From Juglans regia (taxonomy: Eukaryota > Streptophyta > Magnoliopsida > Fagales > Juglandaceae), in contig NC_049904.1 in assembly GCF_001411555.2 (NCBI RefSeq), positions 34,161,534 through 34,225,533 of the forward strand: a DNA stretch of 64,000 nucleotides, in the 5' to 3' direction. Both the position numbers and the translations under genes were made by a program. This document shows positions 1 to 17,200 of the stretch, one piece after another (position 1 is the first letter of the stretch; every line of letters starts with the position of its first letter). Below the pieces are notes generated by a model that worked only from the letters and a program-made list of their open reading frames with translations, did no database searches and was not told where the DNA came from.

Positions 1-1
1 C

Positions 2-163
2 AACAATGAAGTTGCAGGTTTTAGTGTACGAGAGAAATGTGTCGTTGGATTTGATCGATGGTCAAGTACATGGGATACATATATCAAGTACCAGAAACAA
101 GTCTGCAGGTTGTGGTCGGCCAGACTTTTATCTTGTTGTACCGTAAGCGGTATGATTGTGTAG
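2..163 (+). CDS. possible C-terminal end of an unrecognised gene
   Basis: A reading frame enters from the left edge and stays open for 53 codons to a TAG at 161-163. Its composition (W, C, Y and charged residues well mixed, for example GFDRWSSTWDTY) looks protein-like, unlike the low-complexity frames around it. I do not recognise a family. The AT-rich sequence after the stop would fit a 3' UTR. It could be chance, because 53 open codons in moderately GC DNA is not rare. Confidence 0.25.
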   Translation, partial: NNEVAGFSVREKCVVGFDRWSSTWDTYIKYQKQVCRLWSARLLSCCTVSGMIV

Positions 164-424
164 CTGGTGTTTTTTGACTGTTCAGGTAGATATTTAAGAC
201 ATTCCTTCATGGAATCTTTTAGACGTTCTGCCAATTTTAGTGCACTTCATAAGCTCCAAAATTTGACTTATTAGGTTGCGAGGAATATGAATATATATAA
301 ATTAATGTATAAAGCGTGTACTCGATCGTGTGATTCTTGTGTATATGGATGTGCGTGTATATATATTATTTAGTTCAGTTGAGTTTGGTTTAGATTTAGA
401 CCTCTTTTAATATCTAAATACTCA

Positions 425-624
425 GGTTGTGTTTGGATGTTGAAGTGAGTTGAGTTGAGTTGAGTTGAGATGATAAAATATTGTTAGAATATTATTTTTT
501 AATATTATTATTATTTTGAGATTTGAAAAAATTGAATTGTTTATTATATTTTGTATTGGGATTTGAAAAAGTTATAATGATGAGTTGAGATGAGTTGAGA
601 GTATTTGAGGAACCAAACGAAGCC
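425..624. repeat. MITE, GTTTGG-ended family, copy 1
   Basis: This 200 bp element begins GGTTGTGTTTGG and ends CCAAACGAAGCC, imperfect terminal inverted repeats. It is flanked by TCA on both sides (422-424 and 625-627), a possible 3-bp duplication. The body has GAGTTGAGTTGAG near one end, a run of AATATTATTATTATTTT, then GATGAGTTGAGATGAG near the other end. The same body recurs around 36.2, 37.0, 37.7, 46.8 and 55.3 kb. It has no coding capacity. Confidence 0.75.
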
Positions 625-639
625 TCAATGTTTAAGTCA

Positions 640-905
640 CTATAAACTCATCTCAATTCAAAACCTCTTTATACGTGGAACCTACGGAGCCACAACCTTT
701 TTCAACTCACCTCTTTATAACACGCGTGACCCATAATTTTTTTCAACTTCTTATAAATACATCTAAATCTATCTTAACATACAAACACATCTAAACTCAT
801 TTTAGGCGAGTCTCACATATATAACTCACTACACTATCTCAACTCACTACTATTCATAAAGAACTTAACTCAACTCAACTTAGTTTAACATCCAAACGCA
901 TCGTT
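640..905. repeat. second MITE-like family (TCAACTCA-rich)
   Basis: This stretch carries many CTCAACTCA and AACTCATC motifs, a central CCTCTTTATACGTG...ACCCACAA segment, and ends at AACATCCAAACGCATC. A diverged copy lies at 58385-58640, sharing CCTCTTTACACGTGAGACC and AACATCCAAA. No coding capacity is visible. Boundaries are approximate. Confidence 0.45.
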
Positions 906-978
906 AATTTGATGTTGTTTGGAACTTTAATCTTGGATTATATATACTGCAACCCCACTAATAAATACTAAAGACCCT

Positions 979-1170
979 AGGTTTGGGAGTGAGATGAGAA
1001 TTTTTTGTTTTAGATGAAAGTTTAAAATATTATTTTTAAATATTATTGTTATTTTAAGATTTGAAAAAGTTGAATTGTTTATGATATTTTATGTGAGAAT
1101 TTAAAAAAATTATAATGATAAAATGAGATGAGATGAGAATTTTGTATCTCATTCTATGCCCCCAAACAAA
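979..1170. repeat. MITE, TAGGTTTGGG-ended relative
   Basis: Begins TAGGTTTGGGAGTGAGATGAG and ends near CTATGCCCCCAAAC, with ATGAGAATTTT close to both ends and the usual TATTATTGTTATTTTAAG core. An inverted relative sits in MDAR intron 1 at about 35305-35517. It is non-coding. Boundaries are good to about 5 bp. Confidence 0.6.
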
Positions 1171-2109
1171 TGTTACAATGAGATTATTATTTGGGAATAT
1201 ATAATATGTGCAGTATATACACATATTTATATACTTGTAGATCGAACGACTACATGCATGCTGCCAGTTACAGCTTTTGCATGTTGGCATTTCACCAAAC
1301 AATTAAAATTCGAATTAGCCTCTGCAAGCTAGCCATTGATTATATATAATTTGGTCACTCTAGAATTTATCATTGAAACTAAAGTGAAGTCGGTACTAAT
1401 CCCTGGCCAGAACAAAACGTACAGTTTGATTATAATCCAGCTTAGAAGTTTTCTACGTTGTAAAGTTGTAATTAATTGGATGCTACACGTAAACAGATCC
1501 TAGTCTAGCTACATGATGATCATCATGATACAATAATGGCCCATGCATGCATAAATGTACGTGACATGACCAGGTATATATCCAACTCCTATCATCACTA
1601 GCCTCTCATTTTCGGGAGACCTGCCACTAATTAATTAGAGTACTAGTGTGCCGGCCTCATATGAATCATATGATTACAAAGGACAAATATTCCTGAATCC
1701 CGGCCACTCATCAGATCACATCTTTGTTTTGTAGGATACGCGACTTTAGCCTTTAACTGAGAATTGTTGATCTAATCGGACCAGAGGTTCACGATCAAGT
1801 CGTCATCAATCCTTTTTCGAGATGTGAAATGATTTTAATATATATATAATATATATTAAGAAGATGAAGATATCATAATTTTATTAATAGTCTTTATTTA
1901 TAATGTAGGAAAATCATGGCCACAACCGGAAGCCTGATGATTACAAATAATCAAAAAATATATCCAAATTCAGGTATTAAAAAAATGCAAGACCCAAAAC
2001 AAAATCACAAAACATTATACAAAATATTAAATGCAAAATTCTAATAAATAAAAAACCAAAATAATATAACATACCTACACGAAAAATTAAGATAAAAAAA
2101 AACATGTAG

Positions 2110-2697
2110 CATACTTGTTATCGACAACGAATTATATGGAAATATGTTGATCCATGCGAATAGCTCCCAGAATGTTTTTGGGAAGATTATTTTTATTATT
2201 AAAGAAGAAGTCTATACCTTTAGTGCCCATTTTGGCTAATTTGGAAGCAACGTGATTTGTTTCCCTAAAAGTAAGATGTAGCCTCACCACCCTCCATCGA
2301 ACTGTCAATCTTGCCTCGTTCAGTACCTCTAACTCATTCAATGAATTTGGACATCCGCATCTCGAAGAATACCACCACCTCCACTTCTGCCTGGATTACC
2401 AAGATTGCTTCCATCAACATTAAGTTTCACAAAACCATGTGCTTGGTGCATCCATTTCAAACCCTGAATATTCTTTCTTTGTATAGACATCTTCATTAGA
2501 CCTTGTTGCTGTAAAATCACATCATCTGAGCATTTTATGAATGACTTATTCATTTTTGTGTGGATAATTTGAGCCAACAAATTCTTGACTTTATAAAACA
2601 CTTGCTCCCTTGTTTCAACAATCTCTTCCATTTGAGCTTCAGTACATCTATATAACCATAGGAACCAATTGATTAAAGATGGAAGAATACCAATCAC
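2110..2697 (-). pseudogene. LINE RNase H-domain remnant
   Basis: On the minus strand, 2338-2697 encodes HGFVKLNVDGSNLGNPG followed by GGGGILRD, the start of the RNase H domain found at the end of plant LINE ORF2 (and in captured RNase H copies). The segment just downstream at 2132-2341 encodes RETNHVASKLAKMG, the family's C-terminal HxxNxxAD-type motif. The middle of the domain, with the other catalytic acidic residues, is missing and a stop separates the pieces. It is therefore an internally deleted non-LTR remnant. I could not place its ends. Confidence 0.65.
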
Positions 2698-2843
2698 TAC
2701 ATTGATCTGTGAGACAGCCTAAGCCTTGGATATCCATTGATGAATTTTACCACCACATGTATAGGTTGGCCCAAATTTTAGACCAAGTGCTACCTCAAAA
2801 TAATTCCAAACAATTGACCTTAATTGGAATCATTAGAGCAGAC

Positions 2844-2880
<37 letters not shown>

Positions 2881-3015
2881 CAAGAGTAATTACTACTTAG
2901 GTTAGGTACATGATAATTAGTCTCTAGATCATATTCTGATTTTCTTTTTTCCACTAGATTTTTAATTTATCAACAATCCCTAGCTAGCTAATTAGTTATA
3001 TTAATTTCTTAAATA

Positions 3016-6000
3016 CACTGCCAAAAATTTGCCCTTTTGGGGCAAGTACTATTCGCTGCAAAACATTTCACCCGACCGAAATTCGTTTGTGGCAAATTGG
3101 TCGAGAATAAATCTTCTAGGTTGATCAATCACGGTGACCTTTGGATTTCGTCAGATAGGATATCTTTTGCCGTGAAAACATTTCGTCGAAAATAATACTC
3201 TTCATGCGAGGTAGAAGCATTTATGTTGCTAGCTTAGTTCTCCAAAAAAAATTATTTGCAACAAGTAGTATTCGCCGCAAATAATGATAAACATTTAAAA
3301 AAATATCTGCGGCAAATCCGAATTCACCGCAAAGAACAATTATCCAAAAAAATATATATATATATGCATAAAACCATATTAATCAAAATCCAAGCCATGC
3401 ACTAATTTTATATTTCAAGAAAAATCAATAAAAATCCAAGCACAATAAAAATTAACCAAAAGAATAAGAATAAATGTCCTCTAAAAGGTAAACATCACAT
3501 AAAAATTGAAGATGCAAACATGACATAACATGGATTTCATCTGTATCATTGACAAAACATCCTCAGAAATATGTTTGCAATAGAATCACCAAATGCAATC
3601 TTAGATAAGTTTTGCTTCCTGTTAAATTTTATTTCATCCATTAGTTGTTGGCTCAAAAGTGTCTGCTCTGCATGCTTTCTATGTAAACAAATGCAATATT
3701 GGATGAATAAAAGAAATAATATCAAAGCTATAATGTGCACATATGGGTTTAACATATAGCCACGACCACTTAAAAACTGAATGATACAAACATTAAACCA
3801 ACAAAATTGTCTTTTCAGATGTTGAACCTCTTGTTTATGATTCTTGGATGAACAAGTCTGAGAGAATGCAATGAGTCCAACCAAAACAAATATAAAACTT
3901 TAGGCTCCAACATAAAAAATGAATGATACAAACATTAAAAAAACCAACATATTCTGCTATATATTACACACTACAGAGCCTAAACCAGAGTTTTGTTTGT
4001 TCAAAATCCTAAAGATCATCAAAATTATACAAGAATTACAAGAGAAAATAAAAGTGAAATGAAAGTCTCAAGATCCAAGCTAGCAAAATCAGATTGAGAG
4101 ACTCACCTCCTCTACGAAGGTAGTTTGGCTGCATCCTCAAGATCATGTTCTGCTTTTAGGAAGTAGTGAAAGCATCATCATTTGTCATTTGTGGTGCCCT
4201 GTGATTTGGGTAGCAAAAGAGGGTATTACTTACTCTTTATTTGATAAAAATTACGGGCTTTATCTCTCCATACAACCAATCCTCCAATAGGTCTTAGACA
4301 ATGTTGTAATACTACAGTAGTCCAATATGCTGAGTCCATAGTGCGACTAGTTACCATTGTGACCCAATAGAGGTCATTGTTTGGACCCTGATTTTCATCC
4401 TTGCAATGTGTCTCAAATTTCCTAAATAGCCTCAACATGTATTGGAGTTGTATATATTGGGTAAAATTCCACCACCACAAGGCTGGTTGTAACATTTTGA
4501 GACTTTAAAACTCTCTGTTAGAGCCAAATTCTGTTCAAATCCAAATACGAGGCTCTAAAGTGGCATTAAACTCAACAAAGATCAGTACACACAAACCACG
4601 GATTAGAGGGTCCTAGAAGTCACCAAGAACCCAAGTGCATGCTTGCTAGAAATTACATTCCTGCACATGAGCCTGATCAAGTGTAGTAATGGGCAACAAC
4701 CTTAATTTCTAGAGATTACCACCCTCCTCATCGTGCATTTATTTGATTAGATGTGAATTCAATATTTCACTACAGCTAGAGCTAGCACAATCCCAAAATC
4801 CATGGAGAAGGAAATTATATTAAATATTTGGCAGATGCATGCAGTAGCTTCCCATGTTCATTAGTATCCGCTTCATGTCCTTGTTACTTATTGGAATTAC
4901 TTTCATCAAATATGTAAAAATAGTATATTTTCAAAGGTTTCATTTGAGAAATTTTTGAGGGCTAAATTAGATAAAACCAACTTTCATGAACTAAAATTAG
5001 ATAAAACCCCATATTAACTAAAACCAGATAAAACCCACTTTCATGAACTCTCAGATGTATATCACCCAAAACCCCAAATCAATTCTAAATCAGTGTCTAA
5101 AAACTAATCCAAACCCATCCTTCAGCATCAAAAAGTCCCTAATGTAGATAAAGCACTGCAATTTGTAACAGATTCACAATTAATTCGTAACAGATTCACA
5201 ATCAATCATGGAGAATATCCAAAAAAAGTGAACTTACCCAAACAGTACACAGGAACTCCAAATCTATGAAATCAAAACAAATATAGATGAAGGCAATAGC
5301 ACTATACTCAGATGAAATGCTTGCAATACATATACCTAAAATGGGAGGGAAAAAATTTGAAAAACACAAACTCATTCATTGAGCAGTAGCCCCTCATCCA
5401 TGCTCCGATCGAGATCCCCCACATACAACGATAAAATCACGAGAGAAACAGAGACAGAGATAATTAGCGCGAAATAGAGAGTGAGCGAAATGACAGGGAG
5501 AGATAAAGGAAGGAGAGAGAGAGAGAGAGAGATGCGCACACACAGAACAGAAGATAGAGAAAGAAACAGACAGAGGATTAAGAGACTCACCTCCTCGGCG
5601 TGGTGGCGATGGCACGGCAGCAAGCATGGCTTAGGAAGGGCAATAGCAAACTCACATAGAATAGAGATGGAGTATCGAGCTGGGGGAAAAGAAGAAAGGG
5701 AGAGAAAGAAAAGAAACAAGGAGAAAAAGAAAGAAGGGGAATTCACGTAGGATTTTATCATGACATTTTGTGGCGGTTAACAATCGCTGCAAATATAGTG
5801 AAAACGTTGTCGTCAAAGACCCATAACGTGCTATGTCGAGGTTGTATCTAGCGATTCAATGTGCGGCGGCATATTATCTCTACAAATAGTCTTTTTAGCG
5901 ATGATTTTTTTGCTCTCTAGAAGAAAAACACAAATACAATAATAAAATAAAAAATTATAAAAATTAAAAAAAAAAAAAAAAAAAGTCTCACACAATCCAA

Positions 6001-6053
6001 TTGTTGTTTGTCGCAATCTTTTTTAGCCGCATAAACGGCTTTTTCTTGAAGTG
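3016..6053. mobile_element. CACTA-type DNA transposon, apparently non-autonomous
   Basis: The left end reads CACTGCCAAAAATTTG. The right end, read on the minus strand, is CACTTCAAGAAAAAGCC, close to the usual CACTACAAGAAAAA terminus. Subterminal blocks at both ends repeat CGCTGCAAA, GCCGCAAA, GCGGCAAAT and GGCGGTT, as is typical of this superfamily. Flanking triplets are ATA and ATG, so the 3-bp duplication is imperfect. No TNP2-like transposase is legible; the interior has only short frames and a GA-rich tract at 5507-5570. Element class is fairly secure, exact ends less so. Confidence 0.55.
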
Positions 6054-8900
6054 ATGATAATTAGAAGCAGTCGTCAAGTTTTTGTTAAAAATCGACAAAC
6101 GTCCGCATAATTAGGTTAGGTTATATGGCGATCGATCAGGACTTGCTACAAATCCTACAATATTCCTACTTTTATTAAAAGTAACCATTGGACCGATGAA
6201 GTCTTGGGGAGAAGTATTGGGTGGGAAAAGACGGCTGACATGATCGATGAATGAGAAATAATCTGTACTTTTAGATTCACTTTTTATAAAGAGTTTGTAT
6301 GCGATTTATATATTTAAGAATTATATATAATAATATTATTAATAAATTAAGTAAGGAATCAAAAACCGTTAAAAATATGTTAATGGTTACTCCTTATATA
6401 TATCATATTGTGATTGATGGTCGTCTAGGTTCGAAGTGTTTCTAGTGGCCATCCATCGATGTGTCGTTAATTTGACTATATATAATTAACAGCAATTATT
6501 TGTTTCTAAATGCATGTTTTTTCTTTTTATTTAAGAAAAATAGAGAAAGTTGTTAATGCAAGATCCTTCTCATGATCTCATGTCTTGTATGGCTTTTTTG
6601 GGATTCAATGAATGATCTTAATTGAGCTATAATATAATAGCGCATGATGCATGATGATCATGCATAGAAAGCCATTAATCTGACCGTATGCATCTGCTCG
6701 ATCTGATCGCGTGAGTCATGTAACTTCTTTTTTTTTTCTATCTTTGAACTTTTGTTCGCAATTATATATATATTTATAAATATATATATATATATATATT
6801 TATATATAGGACCGATCTTAATTAGGTCAGGAGATTGTTTGTACACGAGTTTTCTTCTCTAATTTCCGCCTATATTATACCATTTTGTTTGGAGCTTGGA
6901 CCTGCGTAATCCGATACATGACCTTCAAATTAAAACTAAAAAGAACAGAGAAAGAAAGAATCTTCATGAATATTCTACTAATTTAAGCATGTTGAATATA
7001 TAATTTCGAGTGGTTCACTTTTCCGTGCTAAAGTGAACCATCACTCTCAAGTGGATACCCTACGTGCTAAAGTGAACCATCATTCTTTATATATACTAGA
7101 TCTAATATATAAAGAATACCCTACGTGCTAAAGTGGGTGGCCGATTTCGTTCACTTTTTCAATATATATATATATATATTGTGTGTGTGTGTCATGTGTT
7201 TAAACTTAAAGTCTTAAAAGATGTTGTACAGGCAGGCCTATCTTTCGAATTCCTTTTCTTTTCCATTGATAACATGAGTCTCTGTACAATATTGGAGATC
7301 AAGTAAAGTTGGCTATATATGTGGTTATTAATTAACCTACATAAGTTAGCTAGGGCAATACATTTTCTGTGACACCTCAGCATGCCAGGGGAATGGTACT
7401 CTAGGACGTTCGAAACGCAAAACCCCAAAAAACCCCCGAGAAGTAGAAAGAATATATATTGAGAAGCACCATGGGCGCGCGCGCGTATGGGGGAAAGATT
7501 TTTTTATGGATGAACGTGCCAAATGAACGACGATGAGGACTATGAACATAGCAGAGAATCCAACGGGCTCCGCGTGCTGAGGATTGCGGCAATGGCCCCA
7601 AGGTTACGGTTTCCCCGTCGATCATTGATGCATGGTAATCACTTCAGGGCCACGGACACGATTTTTCAGCTCGGTTACATGCATGCATAATATATATAAT
7701 TAACTATATATACAATAATAATTTGTATAAATCCGATTGAGCTAGCTAGATAGGAATGCAGATCGTAATTATTTTGAAAAACATTATTAATGCTCATGCG
7801 GAGGAAGCTAGCATTTAAGGGAAGTAAAAATTAATTTTCTTGATCTGCAGCTGTTCTTAAAGTACATTAGAAGAAGTTCCCTTTTTATTTCTTCCTTTTT
7901 CTTTTTTCGTTATACAAATAATTTCTGCCAATATAATTCGTGAATGTAACCATTTGACTAATTGCACGTACGGATACTCAATTGATGATCAAGGAGGAAC
8001 CGTACTCTGACCAGCGGTGCTTATACATCTGTGGAAACCGTTCATATATAGGACTAATTGGATCTGAACGTACGTATAACGATATTATGGGTATTGTTGT
8101 ACAACATTAAACTCGTTGGCTAGCTGTCTGGTAGTACTGTCAAGCGTGAACTGTAATATTACTGATCATTGACTGTTTATATGTAGGATTAATTTATGCA
8201 CAAGTACAGAAGGTTTTATAAAAAAATGTAATATGGAATATAAGTTTGAAATAAATAAGTTTCATATAAATTATTTATAAAAAAAATGGGTCTCATGCAC
8301 TAATAAATAATAATTTTTTTTATATTTTTCTTTTAAGTTCGGTCCACTTTTTTATAAGGGTTTTCTGATTTATTTTAAACTTGTACAAATAATTTCTCTT
8401 ATAAAAATTTGTAGATATAAAAATATTCAAAGATTAGTTAAAAGTGTGAATAAGTATACAGTAAGTTTAAGTTTGAATGTAGAACAAAAAATAAGAATAT
8501 TTAATATGTAAATTGATCTCAACGTCGATCCTTTTAACAAATAAAGAACATTAATTATCACATTCATTATAAATGGGCCGCATGTATATGATTTATGGAG
8601 AATAAAACATATATATTTAAGTTTAAAAAATCCATACTCTTTTATTATGTGAACAATAATATTAGACAGTAATAAATAATTACGTGATAAATTTCAAATG
8701 ACTCAATTTATATAAAAATGTTTGTCAATATATAACTAAAGAAATTTACGTGAAAAATTAAGAACATATAAGATTTAGATTATTTTGAGGCAGGACCATG
8801 CAAGTTATACGTACGTGCGTACATAATTAATTGTGTGTAGTACTATTGGTAGTTGAAGTGGGAGCTAGCCGTGAAAAAGTCTCTTGCTTGGTTAGTTTTT
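6054..8900. other. intergenic, AT-rich, no gene recognised
   Basis: I see no credible gene. It contains a TA-rich run at 6760-6808, short repeats with a hairpin at 7025-7135, and short chance frames. The last few hundred bases presumably include the upstream region of the subtilase gene. Confidence 0.5.
7025..7135. repeat. short direct repeats around a perfect hairpin
   Basis: CGTGCTAAAGTG-type units occur at about 7025, 7063 and 7124, two of them followed by AACCATCA. Between the second and third lies ATTCTTTATATAT ... ATATATAAAGAAT, a perfect 13-bp inverted repeat with a 10-nt loop (about 7082-7117). It looks like remains of small repeats; function unknown. Confidence 0.5.
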
Positions 8901-9216
8901 TTCTCACTTTCACGCGAATGAATCTAGCTTGCTATTTATGGACATAAGATCCAAAATCTAAGCCACCCTATTCTCGATCTGAAACAGAAATTATTCTCTT
9001 GCCCCTGTGTTCGTTCATCAGTCAAGATGATCTGGTTCCTCAGCATACTTTTCGCAGAGATCAGTGAGGTAAGAACTAGTACGTAGCATCATATATAACG
9101 CAGGAGCAGTGATGTACAGTTATATATAAGCTGATCTTACACTCCCAATCACTGTGAGGAAAACACCACTTATAACTACCTTCACTTTTGAGAGACTCTC
9201 GATATTACAACAAAAG

Positions 9217-13506
<4,290 letters not shown>

Positions 13507-14269
13507 GTCTGTTTAGTGGTAGTCATGCGTGTAGCTAGTTATTAGCCGCTTCACTTTCTGTAACCAAGTTGCAAATTAGTTTTCCAATTCGTTCATTTAA
13601 TTTTTTCTACTGTAACTCAAAATTTAATTGGTAGAAAGATGCCTCTGCGAATGAGATATATTTCCCTTCATTTACCTATAAAGAAATAACAAAATGAAAT
13701 CCAGAATCCTGCAGAAAATGGAAACAGTATGGATAAACTAAAATGAGAGGTTAAATACCATAAAGTCACCTCGTCAATTAATTAACTCTTCTCGTGATCT
13801 GGCTGCAGAAGGAATACAAGCCATTAAGTATAATTACAACACGTCAGAACCATGTTTTTTTCTTTGGATGCCCATCGCAAGTTACAGCATCGTTCCAATT
13901 TAAACATGCTCATTTCCTCGCAGCATTTCCCTGAATAAATCAACCACTCGGAAAATAACACATTCTTGAATAACCACTCTTTTCTCTTCCTTTGAAGATT
14001 GACATGTTGACCCAAACATATTTTCCGCTCACATCACATTTCACCTAAAGAAAACCTAGCTAGATGACTAAGAAAGTCTTGAATACCTGGGGCGGTCTCA
14101 GAAACGGACACCAGATTACATGCGGGCAACTCTTCCTTCAAAGGAATTCTATTGTCATCGATAAGTGCTGCAGGCTGGCTCCAAGGGTTTCTTTAGAAAT
14201 AGGCACCAAGCCCGTGTAAAAACTAAGAAATACACAGCCTACTTTGCTATTCTTCACCTAGACTTAATC
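13507..14269. other. convergent intergenic space
   Basis: Lies between the stop of the subtilase (+) and the stop of the bZIP gene (-), so it should contain both 3' UTRs. Short frames here show no family resemblance. I see no further feature. Confidence 0.6.
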
Positions 14270-17200
14270 TCAACAATGCATCTGACATTGACGACCATGG
14301 AGATTCTTTAGCTTTGTCAGTTCCTTCCTCCTCTTTCTCGCACCTGCTGCAGCAACCGCATCAATTAGCTTCTTACCTGGGAAAACTGCTGATTCTTGCT
14401 TTTCTGGCAAAGCACTTGCAATAGGACGGGCTGTAGAAGTTGTTTCAATATTGGGAGCATAAGCTGATTGGGACATGTTCTCGTGCTTGATGGTAGATGC
14501 AGGTTGGGAACAATCTAGTGATGCAGGTGTATAGAGAATTTCCTCAGAGTTAGCTCCTGTATGCTGACTAACTCCATCCAGAGGGAACCCAATTGGGGTC
14601 TCATTCAAGTCATTAGTAGGCCTGGCTTCTGATGAACCTGAAGCTTCTGTCTTTACTTCAATGGGTAAACAGCAATGGCGGTTTTCTACATGTGCAATAA
14701 ATTTTGAAGATGAACTGGAGTTATGGTTACTACGAGAAGTTTCGCCTTGTTCATATTTCATACTAGTAGAGGGCAGAGGTTGGAGTCTGTTCCCAGGACC
14801 AGGAAGAGGGAAGAACCAAGGACATGGCAATACATACAATGGTGCTCTTTGCCCCTTGACATCTATGCGGTTTTCTTGTTCTTGAGAGGTATAAGGCCTA
14901 CAATCAGCTGGCATGGGCATGTTTGACGGAATGACAATGGCACTTTGCCTCCCATATTGTGATTGAACACGATTTGAAGATTGAATGACAGAAGGCCATA
15001 GAACAGGCAGTAATGGAGGGTGGCCGTACAAGTGCCACGGACAGTTCCTGGATGAAGAGAGAGAGGCTGCCACATCTGCTGAATAATGCTCACCTGGAGT
15101 TTCCTCAACCACAGCCTTTCTTAGCTTTGCCATCTGCAAAATCAGAGAGCATGTCAAAATATGTGGATATTCTAACAACATTAAACATTCCCAAAATATC
15201 AACAACTTGCCTGTTGCTTTAAGTGTTTATTTGTGGTCTCCAAGGACTGATGCTCTTTCAAAGCCAACTCCTTGTCCTTCTCATTATAAATGTCACAAAA
15301 CATGATGAAATTAATGGGATGATGCTTACACAAGTTCGAGAGAGAGAGAGAAAAAAAAGGTGTAAACTGCCCTTCTCCATGATCAGAGAGAAACAGAGAA
15401 GTGAAAGAAGATATATAAGAATATATTAGGGGCACTATTCCCTACCCTCTTTAAATTTTCGTTCTCCCGTGCTAGATCAGCAGCTTTCCTGGTTAAATCC
15501 TCACACAGAACCTGCCCACCAAGGGAGGGGAAAAAAGTAAGAGGATGATTCTCACTAAAACTTTAATATGAAAGCACTGCAGACAGGACCCATATCATGA
15601 AATTCAGAAAAAAACAACTTCAGTGATTAAGGTCTAGTTGAAGTAAAACAGTATTTTTTTTAATACAAAAATTAGTCATTACCACATAATAAATGCATTT
15701 GTTTCATCAATGATGCAGCATGCAAGATGTGATTAATTTAACATATCAATGCAATCCTGTGCTTTCACACATAATTACTAGAAAGTTTGTGTTTGATAAG
15801 AAAGGCAAGGGTTTATTTATTCTTCTAAAGGAAGGAATACTTCGTTTAACCCACTTATAGAGCTAACTTAATTATTTGGTAATTTTTTAATGGTGATGAC
15901 ACATCTTATACTTTTACATTATGGCTAGCATATTTTCACTTGACTTAACAAAGAAACCATTTTTTTCACCTACTTTAAGCACCCAAAAGCAGGTCAAATC
16001 ATGTATTTAGCTTGCGGTGCCGGCATCGAGAATGAATCATGTATTTAGCTTTGTGGCAGCTAAAAGCAAAGAGTCCATTTTTGTTTTGTAAGGGCGTCAA
16101 TTTTTATATACCGGATTTTTATTTTCATGATTTTGTGACGTAAAATGGGCTTTCTTAGGTTTTCTTTGTAGCAACATATGTTTCAGTGCTTCATTTGGAA
16201 GAATTGCAATGATGTAATTCAATATAAGGAATGTTTTTCAATTAGCATGAAATCAATTATACATACTGTATATCTAATCTTCGACAAAGTCATGCGATTT
16301 GAATCGCCTATGTTAAATAACTGAAGCATGAGGCTTATAGAAAGATCAATGTCTAGATTACTAGATTACTACCAAAACATAATGAGAACACTTAAGAATA
16401 ACAATGGTTGTCCATTATTAATGCTGGATAAGTTTAGCAAGATACAGTAAATGCCTGTAAGAAGTGCCACTTGGAGTATAATAACGATAAAAATAACAAT
16501 AACAATAAATAATGCATTTCAAGTGTTCTTGGCCTATATTAAGGATAAGGCTAGATCTCACTAAGGTCATTATCTCTATTTCTAGTTGCTTACCTGCCTA
16601 CGACGAATTGTCTGCCTAGCTGACTCTCTATTTGCCAATACCCTGCGTATTCTCTGTTCTTCCTTTTCAGCCTGAACGGGAAAGGCTCAATAAGATGCAG
16701 TAACGGAACAGCACTGCTGAGGAAAAGCTTAAAAATTGTACTACCTCAGTCAACTTTCGTCTTGTTTTACGAAAAACAAATGGTGCATAACTTCTGTTGC
16801 AGTTGGGAGTTGGTTTAGCCAATTCAGAATCCTGCTCAGCCTTCACTTCTGTAATGCCGGGAACCTGCTTAGCCTTTTCTCGTTCTATGAACACAATTGG
16901 GCGTATCTTTTCACATTGCTGCTGACTTGCTTCTGCTCGATCCTGCTATAAACAAAAATATTTCTCAAGTCCTGCACAAAATAATGCGACTTGGTGACGA
17001 CAGTGCCACAGATATTTCAATCCAGATTTTACTTAGTTCGCCAACCAAATACAGACATATAAATCTAACAACCTAATGATAAAACAAAAGTGAGGAGAAC
17101 TGTTCAAAAAATTGGGACTGCTTCTACATTCTGTATCATCTTTGTTAGCTGTCTAGCTCAATATTCAGAAATTTTAAACAAGAAATTTCAACTGCTAAGT

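Noticed and set aside
5481..5750. 89-codon frame rich in Arg/Glu (and overlapping Ser/Leu-rich minus frames)
   Set aside because: Produced by a GA-microsatellite-like tract inside the CACTA element; low complexity, no family resemblance.
6658..6846. Minus-strand frame with YIYIYIF repeats
   Set aside because: Translation of a TA microsatellite.
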